DNA of 64,000 nucleotides from a candidate division KSB1 bacterium (GCA_034506395.1 JAPDPQ010000021.1:1-64000), one strand, 5' to 3'; numbered from the stretch's first letter, positions 28,349 to 37,927 are shown. Made by a program: numbers and translations. The notes: generated by a model not told the origin, from the sequence alone.

Positions 28349-28651
28349 AGTTCAAATAAGGTCTCAACATAAATTATCCGATGATGATTGAATACAATAA
28401 TTGATCAAATTCCTGAAATGTGTCAGGAGCAGCGAGGCGCTGAGAGCGAGCTTGAAAATTAGCTTTGTTAGCATGCAAGAGTTCTATTCATTTCAATCTC
28501 AGATGCCTCACTACTCCTGAATCAATTATTGCAACGAAGCCATGACCGAAGTCATGGGAATTCATCAAATAGATCTATTAGGCAATTGTGTGGCTTGCCA
28601 TTAGGTTGCTATCAGTTGCTTTGTCGAGTGATCTAATAAAATCAAAGTCAG
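28349..28651. other. 303-bp gap, small hairpin only
   Basis: The gap contains ccatgac-cgaa-gtcatgg (28540-28557), a 7-bp stem with a 4-base loop and no T-run after it. It separates porV from the M6-like gene; no coding frame was recognised. Confidence 0.4.
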
Positions 28652-29704
28652 TTAGAATCCAGCAGTCAATGAAAATCGCATGGTATCTGCCAGCGGGTGG
28701 CCCTTTTCAGCCGCGACATAGCCGAAGTCAAAGCCGTAGGATGCGTACTTGATGCCAGCGCCAAAGCTGAAATAATGGACTTTGCCTTCTTTATCGTGGT
28801 AATAACCGGTCCGCAGGGCAAACAGATCGCTGTACCAATACTCAATACCGACGCTGCGGGTGATCTTATCCAATTCCGTTTGGAGGGGATCATCGTACCA
28901 CGAGGTCACGAGCGCTTTATAGAAAGGATCCGCTTTGCTGCCTTTGCGCGGGGTGACCAATAACTTATTGATATCCGCGGTGAGCGTAATTTTGTTGTAT
29001 TTTTGGTCCACTAATTTGAAAGCAAATCCGGTTTTCAAGTTAGTGGGGAGCGGATCGGCCTGATCTTCATCGATGTAAGCGATTTTTGGTCCCATATTTG
29101 AAAGGTTCATGCCCCAACTCAGGCGATTATTGAAGAACGGGAAATTGTACAGCAGGCCAACATCGAAGGCAAAGCCGCTGGCAGTGCCCGAGCCGCGTTC
29201 CGTGCCAGCGCCATAGGGAGAAAGGCTACTGCGAATGAACCGCAGCGACAGCCCCATGGACAGATTATCCGTAACGGTTGCTCCGTAGCTTGCTGAGATG
29301 GCCCACTCGCTGCTGTTGAACTCGCCTAATTCTTGTCCCGTCGAGCTGGTGCGCATTTGCTTGCCGAGATTCAGATAGACAACGTTAAAGCCGACCGTAC
29401 CTACACCCTCGATACTCATTTTATAAGCTAAAAATTCATAGAATAGGTCATCAGTCAATCCAGGAAGCCAATTGGCGTGCATAAAGGTAATTTCTCGGCC
29501 AGTTTGGTAGGCCAATCCAGCAGGGTTCCAAAATACGGCTGAGGCGTCATTGGCGACAGCAACGAAGGCCTCGCCCATACCAGCGGGCCGCGCGCCAGGG
29601 GAGATTAATAAGAACAACAGGGCCGCTTCGCTGACAGCTAAGGCCTGTTGTGAGACCAATACCAGGATGAGCAACAATGATGCGATGGCGAAATACTTTT
29701 TCAT
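28652..29704 (-). CDS. porV: PorV/PorQ-family outer-membrane protein
   Basis: This 350-residue protein has a signal peptide (1-23, ending QALA) followed by the PorV signature SPGARPAGMGEAFVAVANDASAVFWNPAGLA, split here as LLISPGARPAGMGEAF and DASAVFWNPAGLA. The rest is a FadL-like beta-barrel ending DTMRFSLTAGF, with the typical terminal Phe. In T9SS bacteria PorV shuttles cargo from the SprA translocon to the attachment complex. The cargo-like M6 protein downstream fits this role. GGAGG at 9 nt spacing supports the start. PorV paralogues without T9SS roles exist, so the symbol is a family-level call. Confidence 0.82.
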   Translation of the reverse strand: MKKYFAIASLLLILVLVSQQALAVSEAALLFLLISPGARPAGMGEAFVAVANDASAVFWNPAGLAYQTGREITFMHANWLPGLTDDLFYEFLAYKMSIEGVGTVGFNVVYLNLGKQMRTSSTGQELGEFNSSEWAISASYGATVTDNLSMGLSLRFIRSSLSPYGAGTERGSGTASGFAFDVGLLYNFPFFNNRLSWGMNLSNMGPKIAYIDEDQADPLPTNLKTGFAFKLVDQKYNKITLTADINKLLVTPRKGSKADPFYKALVTSWYDDPLQTELDKITRSVGIEYWYSDLFALRTGYYHDKEGKVHYFSFGAGIKYASYGFDFGYVAAEKGHPLADTMRFSLTAGF

Positions 29705-30049
29705 GAGATCAATCCTCCACGATTTTGCATCTGTAAAAACAAAAAAACCGAATGAAAAAGGTCAGCCCTTCCATAATCCACAAAGGTTCACCTCAACCAT
29801 TCGGAATTTAACCTATGAAAGGAAAAATTCGGAAAAGGCAATGAGATGGTTAATTCCCCCGTGTCACAGAATAACATTGTCATGATTGAGCAACTGTTAA
29901 CCACTTAACAAACCTTTAACGAACTTTTCCTAATAGGCGGCCTCCACAAATTATTCATCCAGTTAATTTGCAAATTGTCTTAAAGAAAAGTCGTTATATA
30001 CTACTCATGGTAATGGCAAAAGTTCCTTGCTATTTCCCTGTTGGCTGTT
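29705..30049. other. 345-bp gap upstream of porV
   Basis: No coding frame was recognised. The sequence near 29745-29815 has a 7-bp inverted repeat (ccgaatg ... cattcgg) about 60 bp apart. It should contain the porV promoter. No gcvPB reading frame lies here, although this is where it would be expected after gcvPA. Confidence 0.45.
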
Positions 30050-31393
30050 TTATTTCTTAAACATTTTCAAGGCTGCTACCAATGAGTCCATTTCTGCTTT
30101 GGTGCGCTTTTCGGTTACTGCGATCAGCAAGCCTTTGGTGAGACCAAAGTCATATCGGGAAAGATCAATCCCGGCATAGATGCGTTGCAATAGCAATTTT
30201 TCGATAATTTGGCTCGGTGGTACAGGAGTTAAAACCACAAACTCTTTGAAGAATGGGGCATTGAAAGCCAGACGATAGCCATCGAGCTGCTGGATTTGTT
30301 CGGCCAAGTAGTGGCTGTTTTGTAAGCACAAATTGGCCACTTGCTGGATCCCCTGTTTGCCCATTAGTGCTAAATAAACAGTTGCAGCCAACGCAACCAA
30401 AGCCTGGTTGGTGCAGATATTGGATGTGGCTTTCTCCCGCCGAATATGTTGCTCGCGAGTTTGGAACGTGAGCACGAAACCGCGACGACCGTGGCGGTCC
30501 ACCGTTGCCCCAGCAATCCGGCCTGGCATTCGTCGGATCAGATCAAATTTGCAGGCCATGATGCCCAGATACGGGCCCCCAAAATTGAGGCTATTTCCCA
30601 GGCATTGTCCCTCTCCAGTCGCAATATCGACGTGATAGCGGCCTGGAGGTTCCAGCAGCCCCAGGGAGATGGGATCTGTGGAACTAATCATCAATGCGCC
30701 AGCGGCATGGCAGCGTTCGCTGATCTCAAAAACTTCCTCCAAGTTGCCCAAAAAATTCGGATGTTGCACCATGACCGCTGCAGTGCTACTATCGATCTTT
30801 GATGATAGATCATTCAAATTGGTAATTCCATTTTCCAGCGCAGCGAGTTGAATTTGAATACGCTGCCCATGGCAATAGGTCTGTATTACCTGACGATAAT
30901 GGGGATGAATGCCGCGGGAGACTACAACCTTTTTGCGGCCGGTCTCTGCTACCGCCATCAGGGCTCCCTCTGCCAGAGCAGAACCGCCATCATACATGGA
31001 GGCATTGGCGACTTCCATGTCGAACAATTCAGCAATCATCGATTGGTATTCATAAATCGCTTGTAATGTTCCTTGGCTTACTTCTGGCTGATACGGGGTG
31101 TAGGCAGTATAAAACTCACTGCGGGAGACGATGGCCCCAACGGCTGCGGGGATAAAGTGATCATAAGCTCCACCACCCAAAAAGCTAATAGCATCAGCCA
31201 CGCTCTCATTGCAACGAGTTTTTTGATGAATTTCGCGGGCGATCTCCAATTCAGATAATGCTGGTGGTAGGTTAAGTTCTCGATTGAATCTAAGCTGTTT
31301 CGGAATATTGCTAATCAGAGCTTCAAAGTCAGGGACACCAATCCGCTCCAACATCGCCTCTCGATCGGCATCCGTATTCGGAATAAAAGGCAT
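30050..31393 (-). CDS. gcvPA: Glycine dehydrogenase (decarboxylating) subunit 1
   Basis: This protein of about 447 residues is the N-terminal half of the split glycine cleavage P-protein, which decarboxylates glycine with PLP and passes the methylamine to GcvH. Signatures are MPFIPNTDADREAMLERIG, GGGAYDHFIPAAV, YTPYQPEVSQGTLQAIYEYQSMIAEL and NICTNQALVAL. The ATG at 31393 is chosen because GGAG lies 7 nt upstream and homologues begin with PNTDAD; a TTG at 31450 overlapping the gcvH stop is the alternative. The PLP-binding lysine is on subunit 2 (gcvPB), which is not in the window. Confidence 0.92.
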   Translation of the reverse strand: MPFIPNTDADREAMLERIGVPDFEALISNIPKQLRFNRELNLPPALSELEIAREIHQKTRCNESVADAISFLGGGAYDHFIPAAVGAIVSRSEFYTAYTPYQPEVSQGTLQAIYEYQSMIAELFDMEVANASMYDGGSALAEGALMAVAETGRKKVVVSRGIHPHYRQVIQTYCHGQRIQIQLAALENGITNLNDLSSKIDSSTAAVMVQHPNFLGNLEEVFEISERCHAAGALMISSTDPISLGLLEPPGRYHVDIATGEGQCLGNSLNFGGPYLGIMACKFDLIRRMPGRIAGATVDRHGRRGFVLTFQTREQHIRREKATSNICTNQALVALAATVYLALMGKQGIQQVANLCLQNSHYLAEQIQQLDGYRLAFNAPFFKEFVVLTPVPPSQIIEKLLLQRIYAGIDLSRYDFGLTKGLLIAVTEKRTKAEMDSLVAALKMFKK

Positions 31394-31446
31394 AAATGGA
31401 CTCCATGCTGGTTTTGTCACTCGTTCGATGCGCTTGGCTATTTCGC

Positions 31447-31830
31447 TCAACTGATATGCTTTCTATAATCCTCAGGACTCATTAATGCCTCTAATTCAGC
31501 GGGATCGGAGATCTGAATCTTAATCATCCAACCCTTATCGTAGGGATCCTGATTGATCAATTCAGGTTGATCCTGCAATATGGTGTTAACTTCGATCACA
31601 GTGCCTGAGACTGGCGAAAACAAGTCTGAGACCGCTTTAACCGCCTCGATGGTTCCAAACGGCTCCATCTGCTTAACTTCCTGATTCAGTTCGGGCAATT
31701 CTACAAATACGATATCGCCCAGCTCGCTCTGTGCGTAGTCTGTAATCCCAACCGTGGCGACGCCGCTCGTGTCATCGTATAAAACCCACTCATGTTCCTC
31801 AGTGTACAGCAGTTCCTTCGGTATTTCCAT
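31447..31830 (-). CDS. gcvH: Glycine cleavage system H protein
   Basis: This 127-residue lipoyl carrier protein shuttles the aminomethyl group between the P- and T-proteins. The lipoylated residue is Lys65 in TIEAVKAVSDLFSPVSG. The start YTEEHEWVLYDD and the end EALMSPEDYRKHIS match GcvH over the full length. An AAGGGAG ribosome site precedes the ATG. It lies 33 bp downstream of accC and just upstream of gcvPA, giving an accB-accC-gcvH-gcvPA order. gcvT is not visible here. Confidence 0.95.
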   Translation of the reverse strand: MEIPKELLYTEEHEWVLYDDTSGVATVGITDYAQSELGDIVFVELPELNQEVKQMEPFGTIEAVKAVSDLFSPVSGTVIEVNTILQDQPELINQDPYDKGWMIKIQISDPAELEALMSPEDYRKHIS

Positions 31831-31862
31831 GCTTCGGTTCTCCCTTAATTTTGTTCTGCAAT

Positions 31863-33209
31863 TTATTGGTGACTTAATAATCGTTCGATGTATTTGGTAT
31901 CGAAGTTCCCTTTCTGAAAATCGCTATCCTGCATGACCTTCTGATGGAATGGGATAGTGGTTGCGACTCCTTCAATAATGAATTCTTCGAGAGCGCGCTG
32001 CATTCGCACCAATGCCTCCTGGCGGTCTTTTCCCCAAGTGATCAGCTTCGCAATGAGGGAATCATAGTAGCTGGGTATTTGATATTGGGCGTAGGCATGG
32101 GTATCAACCCGAACGCCTGGACCTCCAGGGACATGAAAGTGTTCGATTTTGCCGGGACAGGGGCGAAAATTCTTTTCTGGATCCTCGGCATTGATTCGAC
32201 ATTCAATTGCATGCCCACGCAATTTATAACCACGAATCACCGAATTAAGTTTCTCCCCAGCGGCAAGCAAAATCTGTTGTTTCAGCAAATCCATTCCAAA
32301 TACCACTTCTGTGACCGGATGTTCCACTTGAATTCGCGTATTCATCTCCATGAAATAAAATTTGCCGTCCTCATCCAGCAAAAATTCGATCGTGCCAGCA
32401 CTCTGGTAATTGACCTGCTTGGCCCCCTTAATGGCAGTATCGATCAGTCGTTTCCGAATGCGCTCGGTGACTACTGGGGATGGAGATTCTTCAATCAGTT
32501 TCTGATGCTTACGCTGGATGGAGCATTCTCGTTCCCCTAAGGCCACAATGTTGCCGTAACGGTCGCCCAATAGTTGTACTTCGATATGGCGCGGACGTTC
32601 AAAATATTTTTCGATATACAGGTCAGGATTTTTGAATGCTGCATTCGCTTCGGTTCGGGCGGTGATAAAGGCGGCCTCCAGTTCGCTGCGTTCTCGAACC
32701 ACTCGCATCCCTTTGCCCCCGCCTCCAGCCGTGGCTTTGAAAATGATCGGATAACCGATCTGTTCGGCAACTGCCTCTGCGGTCTTCAAATCGTTGACCA
32801 CCCCATCGCTACCAGGGATGGTTGGGATGCCAGCTTTTTTCATCGTGGCTTTGGCGTAGGCTTTATCGCCCATACTCGCAATCATTTCAGAGCTGGGACC
32901 GATGAAGTGAATTTTGGAGGACTCGCAGATCTCAGCAAATTGGGCGTTTTCAGCTAAAAAACCGTATCCGGGATGAATTGCATCGGAATTGGTGATCACT
33001 GCTGCGCTGATGATTCTCGGAATATTGAGATAGCTCTCGGAACTTGGTCCTGGACCAATTCGGACGCACTCATCAGCGAACCGAACATGCAACGAATATT
33101 CATCCGCTTCTGAATAGACGGCCACAGTGGCGATGCCCAATTCCTTACAGGCCCGGATGATCCGTAATGCGATTTCACCTCGATTGGCTATAAGTATTTT
33201 CTTGAACAA
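31863..33209 (-). CDS. accC: Acetyl-CoA carboxylase, biotin carboxylase subunit
   Basis: This 448-residue ATP-grasp enzyme carboxylates biotin on AccB with bicarbonate and ATP, the first half of malonyl-CoA synthesis. Motifs: N-terminal [31 protein letters not shown], the glycine-rich ATP loop [26 protein letters not shown] and the C-terminal [12 protein letters not shown]. Length matches E. coli AccC (449). The start is TTG with GGAG 9 nt upstream. accB ends 30 bp upstream, forming the usual accBC pair. Confidence 0.96.
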   Translation of the reverse strand: MFKKILIANRGEIALRIIRACKELGIATVAVYSEADEYSLHVRFADECVRIGPGPSSESYLNIPRIISAAVITNSDAIHPGYGFLAENAQFAEICESSKIHFIGPSSEMIASMGDKAYAKATMKKAGIPTIPGSDGVVNDLKTAEAVAEQIGYPIIFKATAGGGGKGMRVVRERSELEAAFITARTEANAAFKNPDLYIEKYFERPRHIEVQLLGDRYGNIVALGERECSIQRKHQKLIEESPSPVVTERIRKRLIDTAIKGAKQVNYQSAGTIEFLLDEDGKFYFMEMNTRIQVEHPVTEVVFGMDLLKQQILLAAGEKLNSVIRGYKLRGHAIECRINAEDPEKNFRPCPGKIEHFHVPGGPGVRVDTHAYAQYQIPSYYDSLIAKLITWGKDRQEALVRMQRALEEFIIEGVATTIPFHQKVMQDSDFQKGNFDTKYIERLLSHQ

Positions 33210-33239
33210 CCCTAAGATCTCCAGCAGTTAAACTTCGGC

Positions 33240-33740
33240 TCACAGCTTTTCAATTTTGAACAAGACCTGATTGTATTCGACTGGTTGGGCATTTTCAACA
33301 AGGATCGCGACGATGCGGCCACGCCACTCAGACTCGATTTCATTCATGAGCTTCATGGCTTCAATAATGCAAAGAACCTGGTTCGGTGCCACAATATCAC
33401 CAACTTCGACGTAAGGTGGCGCATCTGGTGCCGGTGCTCGATAGAAAGTTCCCACCATCGGTGACCTCACCTCGACGATGTTATCGGAACTTGGCTCTGG
33501 AGCAGGTGGTGCAACTGCGGCGACTGGCGATTGGGCGCCCGGCAATGAGGCGACCTCCTGAACCTGGGGCAAAGGTGTAGGCAGCGAGGCAGAGGGAGGA
33601 GGTGCAACGATCGTTGAGGGCGCTGATGAGTTCGTGCCTTTGCGAATACGCACTTTCTTGCCCCAACGACTGACCTCAAGTTCATTAATTTGGCTTTGTT
33701 CGACCAGTTCAATTAATTTCTTAATTTCTTTCGGCCTCAT
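33240..33740 (-). CDS. accB: Acetyl-CoA carboxylase, biotin carboxyl carrier protein
   Basis: This 166-residue protein carries biotin on Lys130 in [11 protein letters not shown]. The N-terminal helical region ([23 protein letters not shown]) is followed by an alanine/proline-rich linker (about 40-90) and the biotinyl domain (about 90-166, [21 protein letters not shown]). The ATG at 33740 is preferred to an upstream alternative at 33791 because AGGAG lies 6 nt before it and BCCPs begin near this point. It is the first gene of the accB-accC-gcvH-gcvPA run. A 20-bp palindrome lies about 140 bp upstream. Confidence 0.95.
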   Translation of the reverse strand: MRPKEIKKLIELVEQSQINELEVSRWGKKVRIRKGTNSSAPSTIVAPPPSASLPTPLPQVQEVASLPGAQSPVAAVAPPAPEPSSDNIVEVRSPMVGTFYRAPAPDAPPYVEVGDIVAPNQVLCIIEAMKLMNEIESEWRGRIVAILVENAQPVEYNQVLFKIEKL

Positions 33741-34306
33741 CCTTTTCTCCTGATTAATGACAGTAGCTTCGGCGTTCTCCTCGGCCTCCATCCGAAGCTA
33801 ACATGATCTCTTCAAAATTCCCCAACAAGGGCATGGTCTTACCATTTGTCCCCTGACGATCATAAAGACTGTAAAACATAAATCCACTGACCAGTGGATT
33901 GATCTTTTGAGTTGCGGATGATATAATTAGCGACACAGTTCAAATAAGAATCAGAACAAAGCAATACGAAAATTTCGTCCTTCCGTGAACGGAAACGCTC
34001 CAAAATCTTTCGGCTTCGATTTACCCATAAAAACCGAAGCTCCACTGCTGCTCGGCAAATGCACGATATCGCAACCCAAAATTTTGAGCTGAAATTTAAC
34101 CGGAAAAGAAATAAAAGTCAAGATTTTTCTGGACAGATCAAAAATAACCAGAACTGCATCAGCTTGCCAGAACGAAGATAATTGATTCAAATATTCTCGC
34201 TGCGTTGAACATGCCGCCGAAGTTTAATATTGAATCAAATCTTACAAAATAGATGGCGTTTGATCCAATTATGTTTCAGCATGTGAGAGCACTGGATCGC
34301 AGCATC
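33741..34306. other. 566-bp gap upstream of accB
   Basis: It holds the near-perfect palindrome at 33881-33900. Minus-strand frames at 33860-34045 and 33951-34190 show no known motifs and no ribosome sites, so they are not called. Confidence 0.45.
33881..33900. promoter_or_regulatory. 20-bp palindrome upstream of accB
   Basis: aatccactg-ac-cagtggatt is perfectly self-complementary apart from its two-base centre. It lies about 140 bp before the accB ATG. It may be an operator for a dimeric regulator of fatty-acid synthesis or a hairpin in the leader; on the minus strand only a weak TATGTTTT follows it. No regulator is identified. Confidence 0.4.
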
Positions 34307-35761
34307 TCACTGGCTCAATAATACTTTTCGAAGCAATTCACTGACCAGTTGCGGATCGGCGCGATGCCCGGTCTGTTCCATTATTTGTCCCATGAAGAAG
34401 CCCCACAATTTGGTTTTTCCAGCGTGGAATTGAGCTACCGCTTCGGGGTTGCGCTGGAGCACATACCTGACGATTTCCGCCAAATAGTCGCTATCGGCAA
34501 TCTGGCTGAGGCTGTGCTCAATGAGGATCTCCCTTGCAGGACGGCCAGTGGTTAGCATCCGTTTGAAAATTTCGCGAGCCGAGAGGTCATTCACCTTTCG
34601 TTCGGTCAGCAAACTCAGCAACTCTGCCAGTGCATGGCTGGTGATCGGCACATCTTTTACATTCGAGATATGTTGGATCGCCGGTGAGACGAACTCGAGC
34701 ATCCAACGGCTCAATAAGTGATGATCCGATACCAGTAGGGCGACCTGTTCAAAATAATCGGCCAGGACTTTGTCTGCGGTGAGTCGCTCTGCCCGCGATC
34801 GATCTAGATGATACTGGGCGATGAAGCGATCGCGACGGGCGAGGGGCAATTCGGGCATTTGTTTCTGGATCGTTTCGATCTCAGTTCGGTCTATCGAGAA
34901 TGGGAGCAAATCTGGCTCTGGGAAATACCGATAATCATGGGACGCTTCTTTGCGACGCATGGGGATGGCCGTGCGGGTTCGGGCGTCCCAGAGTAAAGTC
35001 TCGTTGCTAATGCTGCCGCCATTTTCAAGCAGCTTCATTTGCCGGTTGATCTCAAATTCCAGGGCCTGGCGCAGCGCATGAATAGAGTTGAGATTTTTTA
35101 TTTCGGTCTTTTGCCCCGATTGAGCAGAGCCTGGGCGCTGCACCGAGATATTGGCGTCGCAGCGCATTCTGCCTTCTTCCAAATTGCCATCGCTGATCTC
35201 TAAATAGCGCACAAGCTGTCGCACTGCGGAAAAGCAGAATACTGCTTGTTGCGCAGAATGGATTTCTGGTTCGGTGACGATTTCGACAAGCGGCACTCCG
35301 CAGCGATTGAAATCGATCAGGCTCTCGCGTTTCGGTACCCAATCTTCATCATGGATCAATTTGCCAGCATCTTCTTCAAGATGGATACGCGCGATTCCAA
35401 TTTTTTGCCGCGAGCCTTGGTGCTCAAATTCGATGTAACCTTTCCAACCTATCGGGGCATCGAATTGGGAGATCTGATAGCCTTTTGGCAGATCTGGATA
35501 AAAGTAACTTTTCCGAACGAATCGAGAATGCTGAGCAATCTGGCAATGGGTTGCCAACCCCAATTTGATCGCCAGGGCCACTGCTGAGCGGTTCACCATC
35601 GGAAGCGTTCCAGGCAATCCCAGACAGATGGGGCAGACGTTGGAATTGGGTAGAGCCCCAAATTGGGTACTGCACTGACAGAACAACTTTGAGGCAGTGA
35701 GCAGTTGGACATGAATTTCAAGCCCAATCACTGGCAGGTATTTGGAATGGTCAAATGTCAT
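34307..35761 (-). CDS. gatB: Aspartyl/glutamyl-tRNA amidotransferase subunit B
   Basis: This protein of about 484 residues binds misacylated Glu-tRNA(Gln) or Asp-tRNA(Asn) and activates it for amidation with ammonia from GatA. Motifs: PVIGLEIHVQLLT, CPICLGLPGTLP, YFYPDLPKGYQISQ, DAGKLIHD, FNRCGVPLVEIVTEPEI and MRCDANISV. The C-terminal YqeY-like tail ends GHRADPQLVSELLRKVL. The CQC/CPIC cysteines could hold a zinc. The ATG at 35761 overlaps the gatA end by 11 bp; a longer upstream frame is only a read-through of gatA. GatC is not found near. Confidence 0.95.
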   Translation of the reverse strand: MTFDHSKYLPVIGLEIHVQLLTASKLFCQCSTQFGALPNSNVCPICLGLPGTLPMVNRSAVALAIKLGLATHCQIAQHSRFVRKSYFYPDLPKGYQISQFDAPIGWKGYIEFEHQGSRQKIGIARIHLEEDAGKLIHDEDWVPKRESLIDFNRCGVPLVEIVTEPEIHSAQQAVFCFSAVRQLVRYLEISDGNLEEGRMRCDANISVQRPGSAQSGQKTEIKNLNSIHALRQALEFEINRQMKLLENGGSISNETLLWDARTRTAIPMRRKEASHDYRYFPEPDLLPFSIDRTEIETIQKQMPELPLARRDRFIAQYHLDRSRAERLTADKVLADYFEQVALLVSDHHLLSRWMLEFVSPAIQHISNVKDVPITSHALAELLSLLTERKVNDLSAREIFKRMLTTGRPAREILIEHSLSQIADSDYLAEIVRYVLQRNPEAVAQFHAGKTKLWGFFMGQIMEQTGHRADPQLVSELLRKVLLSQ

Positions 35762-37202
35762 GGTTTGTTTGATGGATTGCTCGTTCCAAGCTCGACCCAA
35801 CTTGAAATAATGTTGGTTCGTTGTACGGTTTAGCCAAGAATTGGACTCCGATTGGTAGTCCTTGCGGGTCATTACCGACAGGCAATGTGAGGCTGGGGAG
35901 CCCACCCAAATTTGCTGATACAGTGTAGAGATCAGAGAGGTACATGCTCAGAGGATCGTTTGTTTTCTCACCGAGCCGAAACGCCGGGGTTGCTGTGGTT
36001 GGGGCGATCAGGCAATCACATACTTCAAACGCGCTGTCGAAATCTTGTTTGATCAGCGCGCGTACCCGCTGCGCAGTCTGGTAATATTGATCATAATATC
36101 CTGAGGAAAGCACGAAATTGCCGAGCATAATGCGGCGTTTTACTTCTGGGCCAAACCCCTCTGATCGCGTTAAATCGTACATTTCATCCAAATCAGAGGC
36201 TTGAGGATGGCGAAAGCCATACCGAACCCCATCAAAGCGAGCCAGATTTGACGCTGCCTCGGCACTGGCAAGAACGTAGTAACAGGCTACTGCGTAATCG
36301 AAATGGGGTAGAGAGAGTTCGATGAAGGTTGCACCACCTTGTTCCAACAATCGACGGCAGAGTTCGATTCTGGCGCGAATCGTCTGATCAAGACCGGGTA
36401 CGAAATATTCGGTTGGCCAACCGATTTTCAGGCCAGCAATAGAACGATCGCAATAGCGAGAATAATACGGAACCGAAATGGGGGAAGAGGTCGCATCGCG
36501 GGGATCGTGGCCAGCAATGACTTGGAGTAATAGGGCTGCATCAGGGATATTCCGGGTAATAATGCCGATCTGATCGAGCGATGAAGCAAAGGCCACTAAA
36601 CCAAACCGTGATACGCGACCATAAGTGGGTTTAAGCCCCACAACGCCGCAGAATGCTGCTGGCTGGCGAACTGAACCACCAGTGTCTGAACCAAGTGCTG
36701 CCATAGCCAGATCAGCGGCAACGGCAGCGGCGGATCCCCCTGAGGAACCGCCAGCCACTCGATCCAGCGCATGCGGATTCTTGACCGGGCCGTACCAGGA
36801 GTACTCGTTCGAAGAACCCATCCCGAACTCATCCATATTGGTCTTGCCGATAATAATGGCATCCGCTTGCTCTACTCGCTCGATCACGGTGGCACTATAA
36901 GGGGAGCGGTAGGCGCTAAGAATTCTTGAACCGCATGTTAGTGGTTCATTATCAATGCTAATATTATCTTTAATCGCTAAAATGAGACCTGCCAGCATGC
37001 CAGCAGTCCCTTTTTGCAACTTATGATCCACTTCTGCCGCCTTTTTCAGCGCCCGATCGTGGCAAATCGTAATAAAGGCGTTGTATTGATCATGATTATT
37101 GATGCGATTCAAATAATATTGAGTGAGCTCGCGGCAGGAGTAGCTATGGCGATCTAAAGCGTTACGGACGTCAGAGAAGCCTATGCCCATCCAGCTCAAC
37201 AA
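35751..37202 (-). CDS. gatA: Aspartyl/glutamyl-tRNA amidotransferase subunit A
   Basis: This amidase-signature enzyme of about 483 residues releases ammonia from glutamine. The Ser-cisSer-Lys triad is visible: Lys78 (LAIKDNISI), Ser153/154 in GGSSGGSAAA and Ser177 in GSDTGGSVRQP. These fall within a residue or two of the positions known for S. aureus GatA (79, 154, 178), supporting the TTG start at 37202, which has AGGAG 7 nt upstream. A TTG one codon later and an ATG at 37190 are alternatives. It overlaps gatB. gatC is absent nearby, and the window shows no glutaminyl- or asparaginyl-tRNA synthetase. Confidence 0.94.
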   Translation of the reverse strand: MLSWMGIGFSDVRNALDRHSYSCRELTQYYLNRINNHDQYNAFITICHDRALKKAAEVDHKLQKGTAGMLAGLILAIKDNISIDNEPLTCGSRILSAYRSPYSATVIERVEQADAIIIGKTNMDEFGMGSSNEYSWYGPVKNPHALDRVAGGSSGGSAAAVAADLAMAALGSDTGGSVRQPAAFCGVVGLKPTYGRVSRFGLVAFASSLDQIGIITRNIPDAALLLQVIAGHDPRDATSSPISVPYYSRYCDRSIAGLKIGWPTEYFVPGLDQTIRARIELCRRLLEQGGATFIELSLPHFDYAVACYYVLASAEAASNLARFDGVRYGFRHPQASDLDEMYDLTRSEGFGPEVKRRIMLGNFVLSSGYYDQYYQTAQRVRALIKQDFDSAFEVCDCLIAPTTATPAFRLGEKTNDPLSMYLSDLYTVSANLGGLPSLTLPVGNDPQGLPIGVQFLAKPYNEPTLFQVGSSLERAIHQTNHDI

Positions 37203-37359
37203 TGATTTTCTCCTCGTAGCATCTGCCAAATTTTCTTTGAGTGGTCTGACCTCGCAATTTCGTCAAACAAAAATTGATCATTAGGCCGCATCGGCTTGGG
37301 ATTTGCGCAGAACAGAGCAGGAACGATCAGAGCGGATCAATGTCGTTGAAATGCAGCAG

Positions 37360-37551
37360 CTATGCTTTTTCATCCTGTTTTGCTTCTTCGATCTTTTTTG
37401 GGGGTTCTTCATCTTTCCCCTGGGTGGCTTTTTTAAACTCCCGAATCCCCTTGCCGAGCCCGGCTGCCAGGTCCGGCAATTTCTTCGCCCCAAATAGCAA
37501 AATGATAATAAAAAAGATGACCAGCAATTCTTGTATGCCTAATCCGAACAT
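37360..37551 (-). CDS. tatA: Twin-arginine translocase TatA/TatE-family protein (copy 1)
   Basis: This 63-residue single-pass membrane protein forms the Tat translocation pore for folded proteins. The N-terminal helix ([21 protein letters not shown]) is followed by the amphipathic helix [21 protein letters not shown] and a charged tail. The ATG at 37551 with GGAGG upstream is preferred to a start 13 residues earlier. The FGAKKLP hinge is the TatA signature. A second TatA lies 188 bp upstream on the same strand. TatC is not in the window. Confidence 0.93.
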   Translation of the reverse strand: MFGLGIQELLVIFFIIILLFGAKKLPDLAAGLGKGIREFKKATQGKDEEPPKKIEEAKQDEKA

Positions 37552-37738
37552 TTTTCCTCCACAATTTAGTTTCAATCTTGCGCTCTGCAATATGAAAAAT
37601 AAAAAATTTGTCGCTATTTCTCCTTCGAATGGGGGCTCTTTTGGACTTTGCCTGCCAATCGATATGCTTGATTATTTTTTAGCTCTGATGGCGATCCTTA
37701 AAAAATCACCAATATATTAACTAAAGCTCTCGAGAACG

Positions 37739-37927
37739 CTATTCTTTAATCTGTCGATCGATATCGGTGAAATCGATTTCATCTTTGACGTCGTCCATCG
37801 CTTTACGAAATTGCCGGATCCCTTTGCCAATGCCGCGAGCAAGCTCTGGCAATCGCTTGGACCCGAACAACAATAAAATGACAAGCATAATTAACAGCAA
37901 TTCTGGAGTCCCAACTGTACCGAACAT
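37739..37927 (-). CDS. tatA: Twin-arginine translocase TatA/TatE-family protein (copy 2)
   Basis: This 62-residue TatA-type protein has the N-terminal helix FGTVGTPELLLIMLVILLLFG, the hinge FGSKRLPELARGIGKGIRQF and a short acidic tail. A very strong ribosome site (AGGAGGTGA) precedes it. It could be TatA or a TatB-like partner, but the short tail favours TatA. It probably supplies the pore with the neighbouring paralogue. A Tat-dependent substrate candidate in this window is the LD-carboxypeptidase at 12811-13884. Confidence 0.92.
   Translation of the reverse strand: MFGTVGTPELLLIMLVILLLFGSKRLPELARGIGKGIRQFRKAMDDVKDEIDFTDIDRQIKE

Noticed and set aside
33951-34190. 79-codon minus-strand frame upstream of accB
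   Set aside because: No ribosome site, no motif; a second overlapping frame of the same quality exists in the gap.
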